This document shows, one piece after another, positions 55,889 to 64,000 of a stretch of DNA of 64,000 nt. A program made the position numbers and the translations under genes. Within the stretch, counting starts at the first letter, position 1. Each line of letters opens with the position of its first letter. The notes below the pieces were generated by a model. The model had not been told where the DNA came from and did no database searches. It worked only from the letters and a program-made list of their open reading frames with translations. Source of the stretch: Chlamydiales bacterium (lineage in GTDB: Bacteria > Chlamydiota > Chlamydiia > Chlamydiales > Criblamydiaceae); contig JACKPN010000004.1 of NCBI GenBank assembly GCA_024233575.1, positions 1-64,000 on the forward strand, given 5' to 3'.

Positions 55889-56668
55889 GTGTCGATACTG
55901 GAAGCGCTGATATTAGGAATCATCCAAGGCATCACTGAATTTTTACCTGTCAGTTCATCAGGACATTTACAGCTTTTTCAGGCTCTTTTTGGCCTCGAGC
56001 ATCTTGATCGTTACATCCTTTTTGACCTTGTTTGCCATTTAGGGACGCTTCTGGCAATCATGATCGTTTTTTTTCGTTCTATTGTTGACGTTGTTAACAA
56101 AGAGCGTTTTCGTTTGGTGCAGATATTAATCGCCCTTATTCCTCTTTTTCCTTTGGTCATGCTGATGAAACCGATCAAAGCTCTCTTTGAGCAGCCGATG
56201 TATTTGGGGTATGGCTTCTTAGTGACTGCTTTTTTATTGTACCAAGGGGTACGCCGCGGTTATGTCGCGGGAACGATTCCCCTGCGTAAGGGTCGCTGGT
56301 GGCAGCCTTTCGTTATCGGTATTGCTCAAGCCATTGCTGTGATACCAGGGATTTCACGTAGCGGATCGACGGTATCTGTAGGTAGAATGCTTGGTTGGAA
56401 AGCTGAAGACGCTCTTCGATTTTCGTTTCTTTTAGCGGTTCCAACGATGATTGGCGGGGCTCTTTATGAAGCACTATTCACAGACTATCAGATACTTCCG
56501 CAGATGACTTGGGTTCATTACGCTGTTGGATTTTGCGCTTCATTCGTTGTTGGTATCGCCTCCTTAAACCTTTTTATTCGGATGGTTCGCCATAACCAAA
56601 TGATGGTATTTGTCTGGTACTGCTGTATTATCGGCTTCTTCTGTCTATATAAATTCCGCCCGATGTAA
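55889..56668 (+). CDS. uppP: Undecaprenyl-diphosphate phosphatase
   Basis: 259 residues from GTG 55889 (SILEALILGIIQGITEFLPV), chosen because family members start here; the longer frame to 55814 would run into the tRNA. ITEFLPVSSSGHLQ and VIPGISRSGSTVSVGRMLG are the two BacA/UppP signature regions (catalytic Glu/His and Arg). Eight helices. It recycles the lipid carrier for peptidoglycan and other envelope polymers, consistent with the minimal peptidoglycan of Chlamydiae. Confidence 0.9.
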   Translation: MSILEALILGIIQGITEFLPVSSSGHLQLFQALFGLEHLDRYILFDLVCHLGTLLAIMIVFFRSIVDVVNKERFRLVQILIALIPLFPLVMLMKPIKALFEQPMYLGYGFLVTAFLLYQGVRRGYVAGTIPLRKGRWWQPFVIGIAQAIAVIPGISRSGSTVSVGRMLGWKAEDALRFSFLLAVPTMIGGALYEALFTDYQILPQMTWVHYAVGFCASFVVGIASLNLFIRMVRHNQMMVFVWYCCIIGFFCLYKFRPM

Positions 56669-56760
56669 GAATAGAACTACTTTTTGTCCTGTCTTAATTT
56701 GCCATAAAATGGTTGAAAATGTTAATAATCAGATTATTATACAAACTCATATTTTGAATC

Positions 56761-59229
56761 ATGCGAAAGAAAAAACTGAAAATAAAAAAGAAAAAGCACA
56801 CGAAGCAGTCTACGGCTGTTAAGGAGCCTTTTGTGCTGTCCTCAGAGGTCAAGGGGCTTCTTCTACTTTCGTTAGCTGTGATCCTGTTCGCAAGCATGGT
56901 CAGCTTTGCAGCTGCGCCGAAAGCACAGAATATTCTTGGCGTTGTCGGTGCGACACTTGGGCGCAGCGTTCATGCGGCTTTGGGATTGGGGGGGTATTTA
57001 CTATGCGCTTTCATTGGATGGATCGGTTGGAGAATGCTTTTTTCCAAGTCGCTCAATCATTTAGGAAGAAAGGTTGCTTATATCGCCACTCTTCTGCTTT
57101 CAATTGGCGTGCTGCTTTCTTTACTTGAGCATCGATTTCCTTACGCAGGATGGCTGGTAGGAAAACGTTTCTATACAGGGCTATGGGATCGTGGTTTTCG
57201 TTTTCATCTCGGCGGCGCTCCTGCGTATTATCTGTACCATGATCTTCCAGGTTTTAACCTTCACCATGTATTGAACACATTTGGAGTGTTCTTGATTTTC
57301 GGAAGTTTGTTCTTTGCTTCATTGATGTTGCTCGCCAAGATCAGCCCATACCAGATTCTTGGCATGCTGCAGCGTGGCTATAGCAAAGCAATTACTCTGT
57401 TTCCTGAACGCAAGAAGGTTGTCGAAGATGTGCAGCGTTTTGTGAAGCTGCGGACGCAAGAGAGCCAGGAGCCTTCGCGGATGGCTATCAACCCCGACAA
57501 GGAGTTGAAGGACAGACCTTCGATTTCTCGTAAGGCATTATCGGATATGATGCCCAGCTTTCCTTTTGACTTTCCTGCAGAGAAAGAAAAGAAGAGCGCG
57601 CCTGCTCCCGTCGTTGAAGATGTAGAGTCGAAGTCAGGTCCTTATGCTAGGCAAGAAGCTGCGAAGCGTGCTGTCGATCTTTCTGTTGCGAAACGTGAGA
57701 AGGCGCTAAAACAGCAAAGCGTATACAACGGAGACTTCAAACATTATAAGCTTCCTAACCTATCCCATCTGACGATGGCGCGTAAAGTCGATCAGGCAAG
57801 CCTCAAGAAAGATTTACGTCGTCAGGCTGAAGTTCTGGAGGAGACTCTTCTTAGCTTTGGCATTGAAGCGAAGGTGGGGCAGATCAACTGCGGACCTAGT
57901 ATTACTTCATTTGAAGTGCATCCAGCAATCGGCGTTAAAGTACAAAAAATCAAGACTCTTGAAAATGATATCGCTTTAAACATGGAAGCGAAGTCTATTC
58001 GCATCATAGCTCCGATTCCCGGTAAAGCTGCTGTTGGCATTGAAGTTCCCAATCCGCAGCCGCAAGAGGTCTCGTTTAAAGAAATGGTGGAAGCTTATCG
58101 TCGTAGTGGGCGCAAGTTTAAGATCCCTGTCTTGTTGGGCCAGGCCGTTAATGGCGAATGGGTGATGACGGATTTGACGAAGATGCCGCATATGATTATT
58201 GCCGGTGCGACAGGGTCAGGCAAATCTGTTTGTATTAATACGGTAGTAATGTCGATTCTCCTTAGCGCCAAGCCTGATGAGATCAAGCTTGTAATGGTCG
58301 ATCCTAAGAAAGTGGAACTAACAGCATACAGCACTCTGCCGCATATGTTAGCTCCGGTAATTACCGAGCCTCATGGAGCGTGTTCAGCCATGCAATGGCT
58401 GGTTACAGAGATGGAGAGACGTTATAATTTATTGAAACTTGTCGGTGTGCGTAATATTGACTCGTTCAACAACAGGACGATCGATAAAAACCAAGAAGAG
58501 GAGCTAGGAGAAGTACCTGAGAAGCTTCATTATATCGTCGGCATTGTCGATGAGCTTGCCGATTTGATGATGGTAGCCAGTAGCGATATCGAGACGCCGA
58601 TTGCTCGTATTGCACAGATGGCGCGTGCTGTAGGTATCCACTTGATCCTTGCTACGCAGCGTCCATCGCGAGAAGTGATTACCGGATTGATCAAAGCGAA
58701 TTTCCCAACGCGGGTTTCTTTCAAGGTATCGAGCAGGGTCAACAGCCAGATTATTTTGGATGAGATCGGTGCAGAGTCGCTTCTTGGAAATGGCGATATG
58801 CTGTTTTTACCTCCCGGCTCCTCACATTTGATCCGCGCACAGGGCGCATTTATTAGAGACGAAGATATCAATGCTATCGTCAAAGAGATTTGCGACCAGG
58901 CGCCCCCTAACTATATGATTGAATCCTTTGATGTCATAGGTGGAGGCGGGGGCGATACTCTCTTTGATGGGGTTGGCAACTATAACGATTCTCTTTATCC
59001 TGAAGCTTTCGATGTTGTAGCTAGCACAGGAAATGCCTCGACAACGTTCTTGCAACGAAAATTAAAAATCGGTTATGCCAGAGCTGCCAGCCTTATGGAT
59101 GAGCTGGAGAGCAATGGTGTTGTGGGTCCCTCGGAAGGAGCTAAAGGACGCAAAGTGTTGGTATCACGAACTGCAGATAACGATGATGAATGCGATCTCT
59201 TTGCTGAGAGTTTCGATGAAAGAGACTAG
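56761..59229 (+). CDS. ftsK: DNA translocase FtsK
   Basis: 822 residues. Basic start, four membrane helices (about 28-195), a linker, then the motor domain (about 400-735) with IIAGATGSGKSVCINTVVMS (Walker A), HYIVGIVDELADLMM (Walker B) and HLILATQRPSREVITGLIK; a C-terminal winged-helix gamma domain (FLQRKLKIGYARAASLMDEL) for recognition of KOPS-like sites. It segregates chromosomes at division and anchors the division site; FtsK is central in FtsZ-less chlamydiae. Confidence 0.95.
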   Translation: MRKKKLKIKKKKHTKQSTAVKEPFVLSSEVKGLLLLSLAVILFASMVSFAAAPKAQNILGVVGATLGRSVHAALGLGGYLLCAFIGWIGWRMLFSKSLNHLGRKVAYIATLLLSIGVLLSLLEHRFPYAGWLVGKRFYTGLWDRGFRFHLGGAPAYYLYHDLPGFNLHHVLNTFGVFLIFGSLFFASLMLLAKISPYQILGMLQRGYSKAITLFPERKKVVEDVQRFVKLRTQESQEPSRMAINPDKELKDRPSISRKALSDMMPSFPFDFPAEKEKKSAPAPVVEDVESKSGPYARQEAAKRAVDLSVAKREKALKQQSVYNGDFKHYKLPNLSHLTMARKVDQASLKKDLRRQAEVLEETLLSFGIEAKVGQINCGPSITSFEVHPAIGVKVQKIKTLENDIALNMEAKSIRIIAPIPGKAAVGIEVPNPQPQEVSFKEMVEAYRRSGRKFKIPVLLGQAVNGEWVMTDLTKMPHMIIAGATGSGKSVCINTVVMSILLSAKPDEIKLVMVDPKKVELTAYSTLPHMLAPVITEPHGACSAMQWLVTEMERRYNLLKLVGVRNIDSFNNRTIDKNQEEELGEVPEKLHYIVGIVDELADLMMVASSDIETPIARIAQMARAVGIHLILATQRPSREVITGLIKANFPTRVSFKVSSRVNSQIILDEIGAESLLGNGDMLFLPPGSSHLIRAQGAFIRDEDINAIVKEICDQAPPNYMIESFDVIGGGGGDTLFDGVGNYNDSLYPEAFDVVASTGNASTTFLQRKLKIGYARAASLMDELESNGVVGPSEGAKGRKVLVSRTADNDDECDLFAESFDERD

Positions 59230-59231
59230 GG

Positions 59232-59483
59232 ATGAGTATGGTACAGTGGCATAGCAAGGGCACACAGGAAAATTGGCGGTTAATTCTTTTTGGTTTTTTT
59301 CTACTATTACTTGCGCTGGGCGGCGGTTGTTTTGCTTACGCGTCGCGCGGTGAAATGATTCAGCAATATGTTGAGCTTACGGATGAAGAGCGTGAAGGGT
59401 TCTACATGATGTCGGGAGTTTTTGTGGTGATGGCATTATTCTGTTTGAATGCTGCATGGCAAAGGCGTGCATCGATTCATTGA
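59232..59483 (+). CDS. Small two-helix membrane protein
   Basis: 83 residues starting 2 bp after the ftsK stop (RBS within the ftsK end). Helices at about 17-36 and 57-74. The loop is acidic (VELTDEEREG). It is cotranscribed with ftsK, so a role at the membrane in division is possible but unproven. The 3' end overlaps the convergent coiled-coil gene by 7 bp. Confidence 0.65.
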   Translation: MSMVQWHSKGTQENWRLILFGFFLLLLALGGGCFAYASRGEMIQQYVELTDEEREGFYMMSGVFVVMALFCLNAAWQRRASIH

Positions 59484-59812
59484 GAATGCTTGTTATGGTC
59501 GACGTCGATTAATTCGTGAGTGGTAGCTAGGTTGTTAATGAATGTTTTGTTTAAATCTTCAAAGTCTGCAAGTTTTTTTCTGATTCGTTTCTGGATTGCT
59601 GTCTGACGTTTTTCTTCTTCAGAAAACTGCTCATGAAATTTTTTCTGTGTGTAGCTGATAAGGGTGAGGAGTTCGTCCTGCTTCTTTTGCAGAGGATCCA
59701 GTTGATCTGCTGAGACAACATGAAATGAGAGCATTTTCATCTTTTCTGCAATCTTTAGCAGCTGATCAATAGCCTCTTCCAGCTCGGCGAGCATCTCTTC
59801 GGGTTTTGTCAT
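59477..59812 (-). CDS. Small coiled-coil protein
   Basis: 111 residues, almost entirely helical with heptad-like spacing (EEMLAELEEAIDQLLKIAEKM; EEKRQTAIQKRIRKKLADFE). Size and acidity resemble a chaperone or filament component of secretion systems, but there are no family motifs. AGGAGA precedes the ATG. Confidence 0.55.
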   Translation of the reverse strand: MTKPEEMLAELEEAIDQLLKIAEKMKMLSFHVVSADQLDPLQKKQDELLTLISYTQKKFHEQFSEEEKRQTAIQKRIRKKLADFEDLNKTFINNLATTHELIDVDHNKHSQ

Positions 59813-59920
59813 ATGTCTCCTAATGTATTTGTTCTCTGAACAGATACTTACCTAGTCTCTTTAGTCGTATTGTGAAAACTGAACTGTTTCTGGTCAATTA
59901 AAAATGGAGGGTATGCTACA

Positions 59921-60106
59921 CTGAGCCAACTTGATGAATCGGTTCTTGATGAGAGAGCAAAGATTGAAATGTTAATATCATTGAATGTTAACGCTCTGCA
60001 TTATATCAGGAATTCGAACCTACAAGTTTTTCAGTATCTATCTCACATCAAACGAATAACGGGAATGACGTATGAAAGGATTCTGCCCTCTTGCTTCCGG
60101 ATCTAA
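59921..60106 (+). other. Possible 61-codon reading frame before the YycJ-type gene
   Basis: From a CTG at 59921 with GGAGGG upstream, an open frame encodes SQLDESVLDERAKIEML ... and ends 35 bp inside the next gene. It looks protein-like but has only a non-standard start. The rest of the 59813-60071 gap shows nothing. Confidence 0.2.
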
Positions 60107-60878
60107 GGGAAATAGTATTTATCTAGGAACTGACCAAACGAAAGTGCTTATCGATGCGGGAATCAGCACCCGTGCTACGAGGCTTCGACTTGCTGAGATT
60201 GGTGTTGATCTTGCCGATATTGACGCGATCTTGATCACTCACGACCATACCGATCATATTCAAGGGTTGAAGGTGATGGCAATGAAAATGGGAATTCCTG
60301 TCTTTGCTAATGCGGAGACAGCCAAAGGAATTGTTGATCAGCTTCAGGATTGTCCTAAGTTCAAAATATTTTCTACCGGAGAGACTTTTGAATTTGGAGA
60401 TTTAGAGATCCATCCTTTCAGCATCCAACATGACACGCTTGATCCTGTAGCTTTTACCATTCGCATGGAAGAATTGAAGCTTGGGTTTTGCACAGATCTG
60501 GGATTTGTTACTTCTTTGGTACGCGCTCAACTGCAGGAGTGTGATTATCTTTATGTGGAATCTAATCATTGTCGGAATATGGTCGATGCCTCATCGCGTC
60601 CGATGGTGTATAAACAACGAGTGAAGAGCCGAACCGGGCATTTATCCAATGAAGAGTGTGGGCAGTTGTTGTTGGATGTGTACCATGACGGATTAAAACA
60701 TGTTCATCTTGCGCATTTATCAAGCGAGTGCAACTCCCCTGAAAAAGCGGTGACTGTGATCAAGAAAATGCTGCACGAGCAAGGGGTAGATGTTGAGTTG
60801 AGCACAGCATATCAAGATCGCATAAGCAAACCTATTTACTTTGCCGACGAGAGTGCGTTTGCACTTGGTGTAAATTAA
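60072..60878 (+). CDS. YycJ/WalJ-type metallo-beta-lactamase-fold hydrolase
   Basis: 268 residues. CPLASGSKGNSIYLG start, then the zinc motif LITHDHTDHIQGL (HxHxDH), SIQHDTLDPVAF and FCTDLGFVTS, VESNHC and HLAHLSSECNSP, which are standard for the YycJ (VicX) branch, predicted 5'-3' exonucleases linked to DNA repair and cell-wall control. The pairing with ftsK is conserved in chlamydiae as I remember it. Confidence 0.9.
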   Translation: MKGFCPLASGSKGNSIYLGTDQTKVLIDAGISTRATRLRLAEIGVDLADIDAILITHDHTDHIQGLKVMAMKMGIPVFANAETAKGIVDQLQDCPKFKIFSTGETFEFGDLEIHPFSIQHDTLDPVAFTIRMEELKLGFCTDLGFVTSLVRAQLQECDYLYVESNHCRNMVDASSRPMVYKQRVKSRTGHLSNEECGQLLLDVYHDGLKHVHLAHLSSECNSPEKAVTVIKKMLHEQGVDVELSTAYQDRISKPIYFADESAFALGVN

Positions 60879-60887
60879 GGGTCTCTT

Positions 60888-62036
60888 TTAAGAGAAGAGA
60901 TCTTTGATCTTGTCGACGAAGCCTTTTCGCTTAGGCAGATTTGCCGGACGTTCCATAGTAGCGAATTCCGTGAGGAGTTCTTTTTGGCGACTGTTCAGCT
61001 TTGTTGGTGTTTCAACAAAAACTTCAATGAGAAGATCCCCTTTACCTTGGCCATGGACGTTTGGGAAGCCTTCACCGCGGACGCGCAACACTTTTCCGTT
61101 CTGTGTGCCTTCGGGAATTGTGATGCGGCAAGTATGTTCAAAAAGGGTTGGAACTTCTTTCTTGCATCCTAGCGCAGCTTCGGTGAAGCTGATTGGAAGT
61201 ACGATGTGCAGGTTGTTGCCTTCGCGCTCAAACATCTCATGATCTTGAACATTAATGAAGACGTAAAGATCGCCTGCAGGTCCGCCGTTTTGTCCGGCAT
61301 CGCCATAACCTGCTACTTTCATGCGCATTCCATTATCGACACCAGCAGGGATGGTTACTTTAACGTGTTGTTTTTCTTTGACAACACCTTGTCCATGGCA
61401 AGCAGAGCAAGGGTCGGTAACCATTTCGCCTTCGCCATGGCAGTCTGGACAGGTCATCGACATGCTGAAGAATCCACGCTGTTCGAAGACTTGGCCAGCT
61501 CCCCCGCATCGTTGGCATCGGCCAGTTCCCGATGGAGAAGTGGTTTTTTTGCCGTTGCAAGTTTTGCAAGTAACGAGGTTGGTGATGGCGAGTTCTTTTT
61601 CCACCCCACGGGCAGCCTCTTCAAAGGTCAGCGTGATATTTGCCCGTTTGCTTGTTCCTTGACGTCGCATACGGCGGCCATGCTCTTGATGACCTGCACC
61701 GCCAAAGAAACTTTCGAAGATGGTATCGGCGCCATTGCCGCCGAAGGCTCCCATAAATGTACGGAGCGCTTCGTCCATCGACGAAAAACCACCGGCTCCG
61801 CCGGCACCCATACCTGCACGTACGCCCTCTTTTCCGTAGTGGTCGTACATCTGCCGTTTTTGTTCGTCACTAAGCACTTCATATGCCTCAGAGATTTCCT
61901 TAAAACGCTTCTCAGCGTCAGCATCTCCAGGATTTTTGTCCGGATGATACTTAAGTGCCATCTTGCGATAGCCTTTTTTGATTTCCTCTTTGGAGGCGTC
62001 TTTGTTGACGCCTAGGAGCTCGTAATAATCGGACAT
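60888..62036 (-). CDS. dnaJ: Chaperone DnaJ
   Basis: 382 residues from ATG 62036 (SDYYELLGVNKDASKEEIKK); four extra codons to ATG 62048 are possible, and neither start has a strong ribosome site. J domain with KYHPDKNPGDADAEKRF (HPD), a Gly-rich region (GMGAGGAGGF), zinc finger with four CxxCxG repeats (CKTCNGKK, CQRCGGAG, CPDCHGEG, CSACHGQG), and C-terminal substrate domains. Co-chaperone of DnaK. The order dnaJ-rpsU is as in other chlamydiae. Confidence 0.96.
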   Translation of the reverse strand: MSDYYELLGVNKDASKEEIKKGYRKMALKYHPDKNPGDADAEKRFKEISEAYEVLSDEQKRQMYDHYGKEGVRAGMGAGGAGGFSSMDEALRTFMGAFGGNGADTIFESFFGGAGHQEHGRRMRRQGTSKRANITLTFEEAARGVEKELAITNLVTCKTCNGKKTTSPSGTGRCQRCGGAGQVFEQRGFFSMSMTCPDCHGEGEMVTDPCSACHGQGVVKEKQHVKVTIPAGVDNGMRMKVAGYGDAGQNGGPAGDLYVFINVQDHEMFEREGNNLHIVLPISFTEAALGCKKEVPTLFEHTCRITIPEGTQNGKVLRVRGEGFPNVHGQGKGDLLIEVFVETPTKLNSRQKELLTEFATMERPANLPKRKGFVDKIKDLFS

Positions 62037-62065
62037 AGTGCTAGTCATGACTTAATTTTAAAGAT

Positions 62066-62239
62066 TTACTTATTATATTTGCGTGCTGCTTTTGATTTAG
62101 CTCTTTTTTCGATTGAAGGCTTACTGTAGAAACGATGAGCTTTTACAGCTTTCATAACACCTTCTTTATCAAGTTTTTTCTTCAGCATACGTAAGGCTTT
62201 GTCGATGTTTTCGCCGACACGCACTTTAACTTTTGTCAT
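62066..62239 (-). CDS. rpsU: 30S ribosomal protein S21
   Basis: 57 residues: TKVKVRVGENIDKALRMLKK, KEGVMKAVKAHRFYSKPS and a basic end AKSKAARKYNK. This is S21 by length and the RxxxxYxKPS motif. It precedes dnaJ on the same strand (29 bp), as in other chlamydiae. AAGGAATA upstream of the ATG acts as the ribosome site. Confidence 0.96.
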   Translation of the reverse strand: MTKVKVRVGENIDKALRMLKKKLDKEGVMKAVKAHRFYSKPSIEKRAKSKAARKYNK

Positions 62240-62329
62240 CTATATTCCTTGTGTTAGCAAATTACTTGAGGGTCAACCCCTTTCATATTGATGCCAAGAT
62301 AATACTACAACTATCAGATATTTATCAAG

Positions 62330-62995
62330 TTAAACACCCGAATTCTCTTCCCGTTCGATTTCAGCCTGTGTTTTTCTCAGGTATTGAAGGTCTAAAGTGG
62401 CATTTTTGCTGTACTCCCCACGGTTAAACAGATTGAGAGCTTGCCTCCCCATATGCTCTGGAGAAGGACTAACAACTTCCCAGGGTAGGTTTATGTCAAC
62501 TTTTCCTTTTAACGATTGGTCGTTTGGAGTGACAATGACATCGATATCGTGGAGTTTGGGTTTGATCACTTCCAGCGAGTCAACGGCGGGATCGCTGTCA
62601 TAAATGATTCCTTCAGGGGTACTGCTTCCGATAATATAGTAAGCGCCACTGATTTTGGCATCAATAAGAACAGCAAAAGAACCATGTGCTGTAGGAACGA
62701 AGCATTTAAGGGTCGATATGCCGACTAAAGGGAGCGTTGCCGCGTATGCCATCGTCATGGCAGTGACGGCGCCGACACGAATGCCTGTATATGATCCCGG
62801 GCCGATGCCTGCGGCAATAAAGTTTAGGTGGTTTGCTTGGATTTTGTTGATATCGAGGGCGTTATTGATTTGTGGTAGCAGATATTTGGAGTTGTTGTAT
62901 CCGTAGGGTAATTCTTCATGAAAAAGGATTTCATTTCCTTCCATGAGGGCAACCATGCCTCTTTCGGTACTTGTTTCTATCAGTAAATATGGCAT
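62330..62995 (-). CDS. tsaB: tRNA threonylcarbamoyladenosine biosynthesis protein TsaB
   Basis: 221 residues. LLIETSTERGMVALMEGNEIL at the N-terminus, HEELPYGYNNSKYLLPQI, and IAAGIGPGSYTGIRVGAVTAMTMA, the GxGSFTGLR-type signature of TsaB (YeaZ). It lacks the catalytic metal site and serves as partner of TsaD and TsaE in making t6A37 in tRNA. Its intact state shows that the t6A pathway is in use and argues that the frameshifts in tsaD at 1.5 kb may not be real. Confidence 0.9.
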   Translation of the reverse strand: MPYLLIETSTERGMVALMEGNEILFHEELPYGYNNSKYLLPQINNALDINKIQANHLNFIAAGIGPGSYTGIRVGAVTAMTMAYAATLPLVGISTLKCFVPTAHGSFAVLIDAKISGAYYIIGSSTPEGIIYDSDPAVDSLEVIKPKLHDIDVIVTPNDQSLKGKVDINLPWEVVSPSPEHMGRQALNLFNRGEYSKNATLDLQYLRKTQAEIEREENSGV

Positions 62996-63291
62996 TGTGA
63001 AAGTTAAAAATTAATGGTCGAATATTACACTACATCTTCTAAGGTATTTAGTCAACCAGGTTTAATGCTAAATGAGGTAGCAGTGTTTCCCAGATTAATG
63101 AGAAATCTGAAGATCTGATCTTTTTAAATAATCCTTACTTTGTAATCTCGCTGTTCTGTTTGTTCCCCTTAACAGATCTTTAATAGTAAATCTAACAATG
63201 TAACCGGAATAGATTGTTAATTAAATATTTGTTAAAATAACACTATAACACATGAAAAGTTGCATTACTTAATATAAAAAAGAGAATTTTT

Positions 63292-64000
63292 ATGAATATA
63301 AATAAATGTACTGATTTTGATTCTCTCGATCACTTTTGTAAATCTTTAAATGATAAAGATCTTCAATTTGACGGAAGCTCATTTGTGAATGTCAACACTG
63401 GAGAAAGGTTAGATCTTGATGAATTAACTAGTAAGATTAATGAAATTTATCAAATTAATTCAGTGGACGATTCCAAAAAGATTAAAACAGCAGAGGATGT
63501 CTCATCTTTGCTGTTCGAATTGAAAGATATCACATTTCAACGATCAACATCTAAAGAAGTTTTCGAGAGAGCATTTGGAGAACATTCTAAACTTTCAAGG
63601 CTGGCTGATGACTGCAACGAGACTATTCGAAACGATTCAGCACTTATGGAAACAGTAGTGCTGAATTACAACATATTGGCTAGCCGCGTAAACGAAGGTA
63701 TTAGAAGGAAAACTTTTGTAGTTAAAAAGGAATCAAAAGAAAAATTATCAGAAAATTTGAAACGTTTGAAATTCTTAAATCAATTTTTAGGGATAAAATT
63801 AAACCATAGACAGATGGTGGGAATAACACCTCTTCCCCTATGCGACACCGGAGAGTCTTCTATAGCTGCAGCTCCTGAATCACTGCAACCTAAGGATTGT
63901 GAGAGTTTGGGAGAATTGTATGGTTTATTGAACGCAATTCGTCAAAATCCAGATATTGCCTGGAAAGGTGATGTGATTCAGTTCTCCGATAAAATCAATA
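63292..64000 (+). CDS. Unknown AT-rich protein, cut by the right edge
   Basis: Open from ATG 63292 to the window end, 236 codons visible. Starts MNINKCTDFDSLDHFCKSL; mostly helical, with Lys/Glu-rich stretches (VVKKESKEKLSENLKRLKF). No signal or recognisable domain. Strong AT bias and the AT-rich 290-bp upstream gap resemble the effector-like genes at 24-32 kb. The 62996-63291 gap shows no other feature. Confidence 0.5.
   Translation, partial: MNINKCTDFDSLDHFCKSLNDKDLQFDGSSFVNVNTGERLDLDELTSKINEIYQINSVDDSKKIKTAEDVSSLLFELKDITFQRSTSKEVFERAFGEHSKLSRLADDCNETIRNDSALMETVVLNYNILASRVNEGIRRKTFVVKKESKEKLSENLKRLKFLNQFLGIKLNHRQMVGITPLPLCDTGESSIAAAPESLQPKDCESLGELYGLLNAIRQNPDIAWKGDVIQFSDKIN

Noticed and set aside
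1..64000. CRISPR array or prophage
   Set aside because: No regularly spaced direct repeats and no phage structural, integrase or cas genes seen.

Overview
The window is a chromosomal segment of a member of the Chlamydiota, most likely an amoeba-associated (Parachlamydia/Waddlia-like) lineage and not a Chlamydia species. The evidence is a core gene order that, as I recall it, follows Chlamydia trachomatis (rpmG next to a LolC/E-type permease; dnaX, ybaB/ebfC, ptsI, ptsH, hprK, comEC, dnaJ, rpsU, tsaB; ftsK with a YycJ-type hydrolase), a Lys/Ala-rich histone-like tail protein, a truncated ComEC without a nuclease domain, and an accessory set of eukaryote-like effector candidates. Family and species cannot be fixed from the sequence alone.

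Layout. 1-6 kb: LolC/E permease (cut by the left edge), rpmG, tsaD, a histone-like protein and the block zwf-opcA-pgl. In this block tsaD, pgl, opcA and the 3' part of zwf carry many small frameshifts, although frame-corrected translations remain recognisable. This is either fresh gene decay or local assembly error. 6-9.3 kb: GNAT acetyltransferase, an unknown protein, a secreted TPR protein and a DoxX protein. 9.3-15 kb: an accessory region with a transposase remnant, several palindromic repeats, an FAD-linked oxidase and a methyltransferase-like protein.

15-24 kb: a tightly overlapping operon of a P-type H+-ATPase, compact acetate kinase, phosphoketolase, GH65 disaccharide phosphorylase and beta-phosphoglucomutase-like HAD protein. 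Together these can convert a phosphorolysed alpha-glucan disaccharide to beta-glucose-1-P and glucose-6-P, cleave pentose/fructose phosphate to acetyl-P, make ATP, and interconvert ATP with a proton gradient. 24-33 kb: an AT-rich effector-like island with an LRR protein, two proteins sharing an HHSSF...SGHY module (one frameshifted at a nine-A run), two Ser/Thr kinase paralogues plus a decayed third copy, and a histidine phosphatase overlapping the second kinase. The first kinase ends in a C-terminal CaaX box (CAIM), suggesting lipidation by the host.

33-64 kb: mostly core genes on both strands: AsmA-like protein, NSS transporter, CxxCxxCC protein, phosphohexomutase, DEAD helicase, SDR, 7TM-HD (PgpH-type c-di-AMP phosphodiesterase), galE, dnaX-ybaB, hprK-ptsH-ptsI regulatory PTS, SMI1/KNR4-like protein, comEC, tRNA-His, uppP, ftsK, yycJ, dnaJ, rpsU and tsaB. 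A partial unknown AT-rich gene runs off the right edge.
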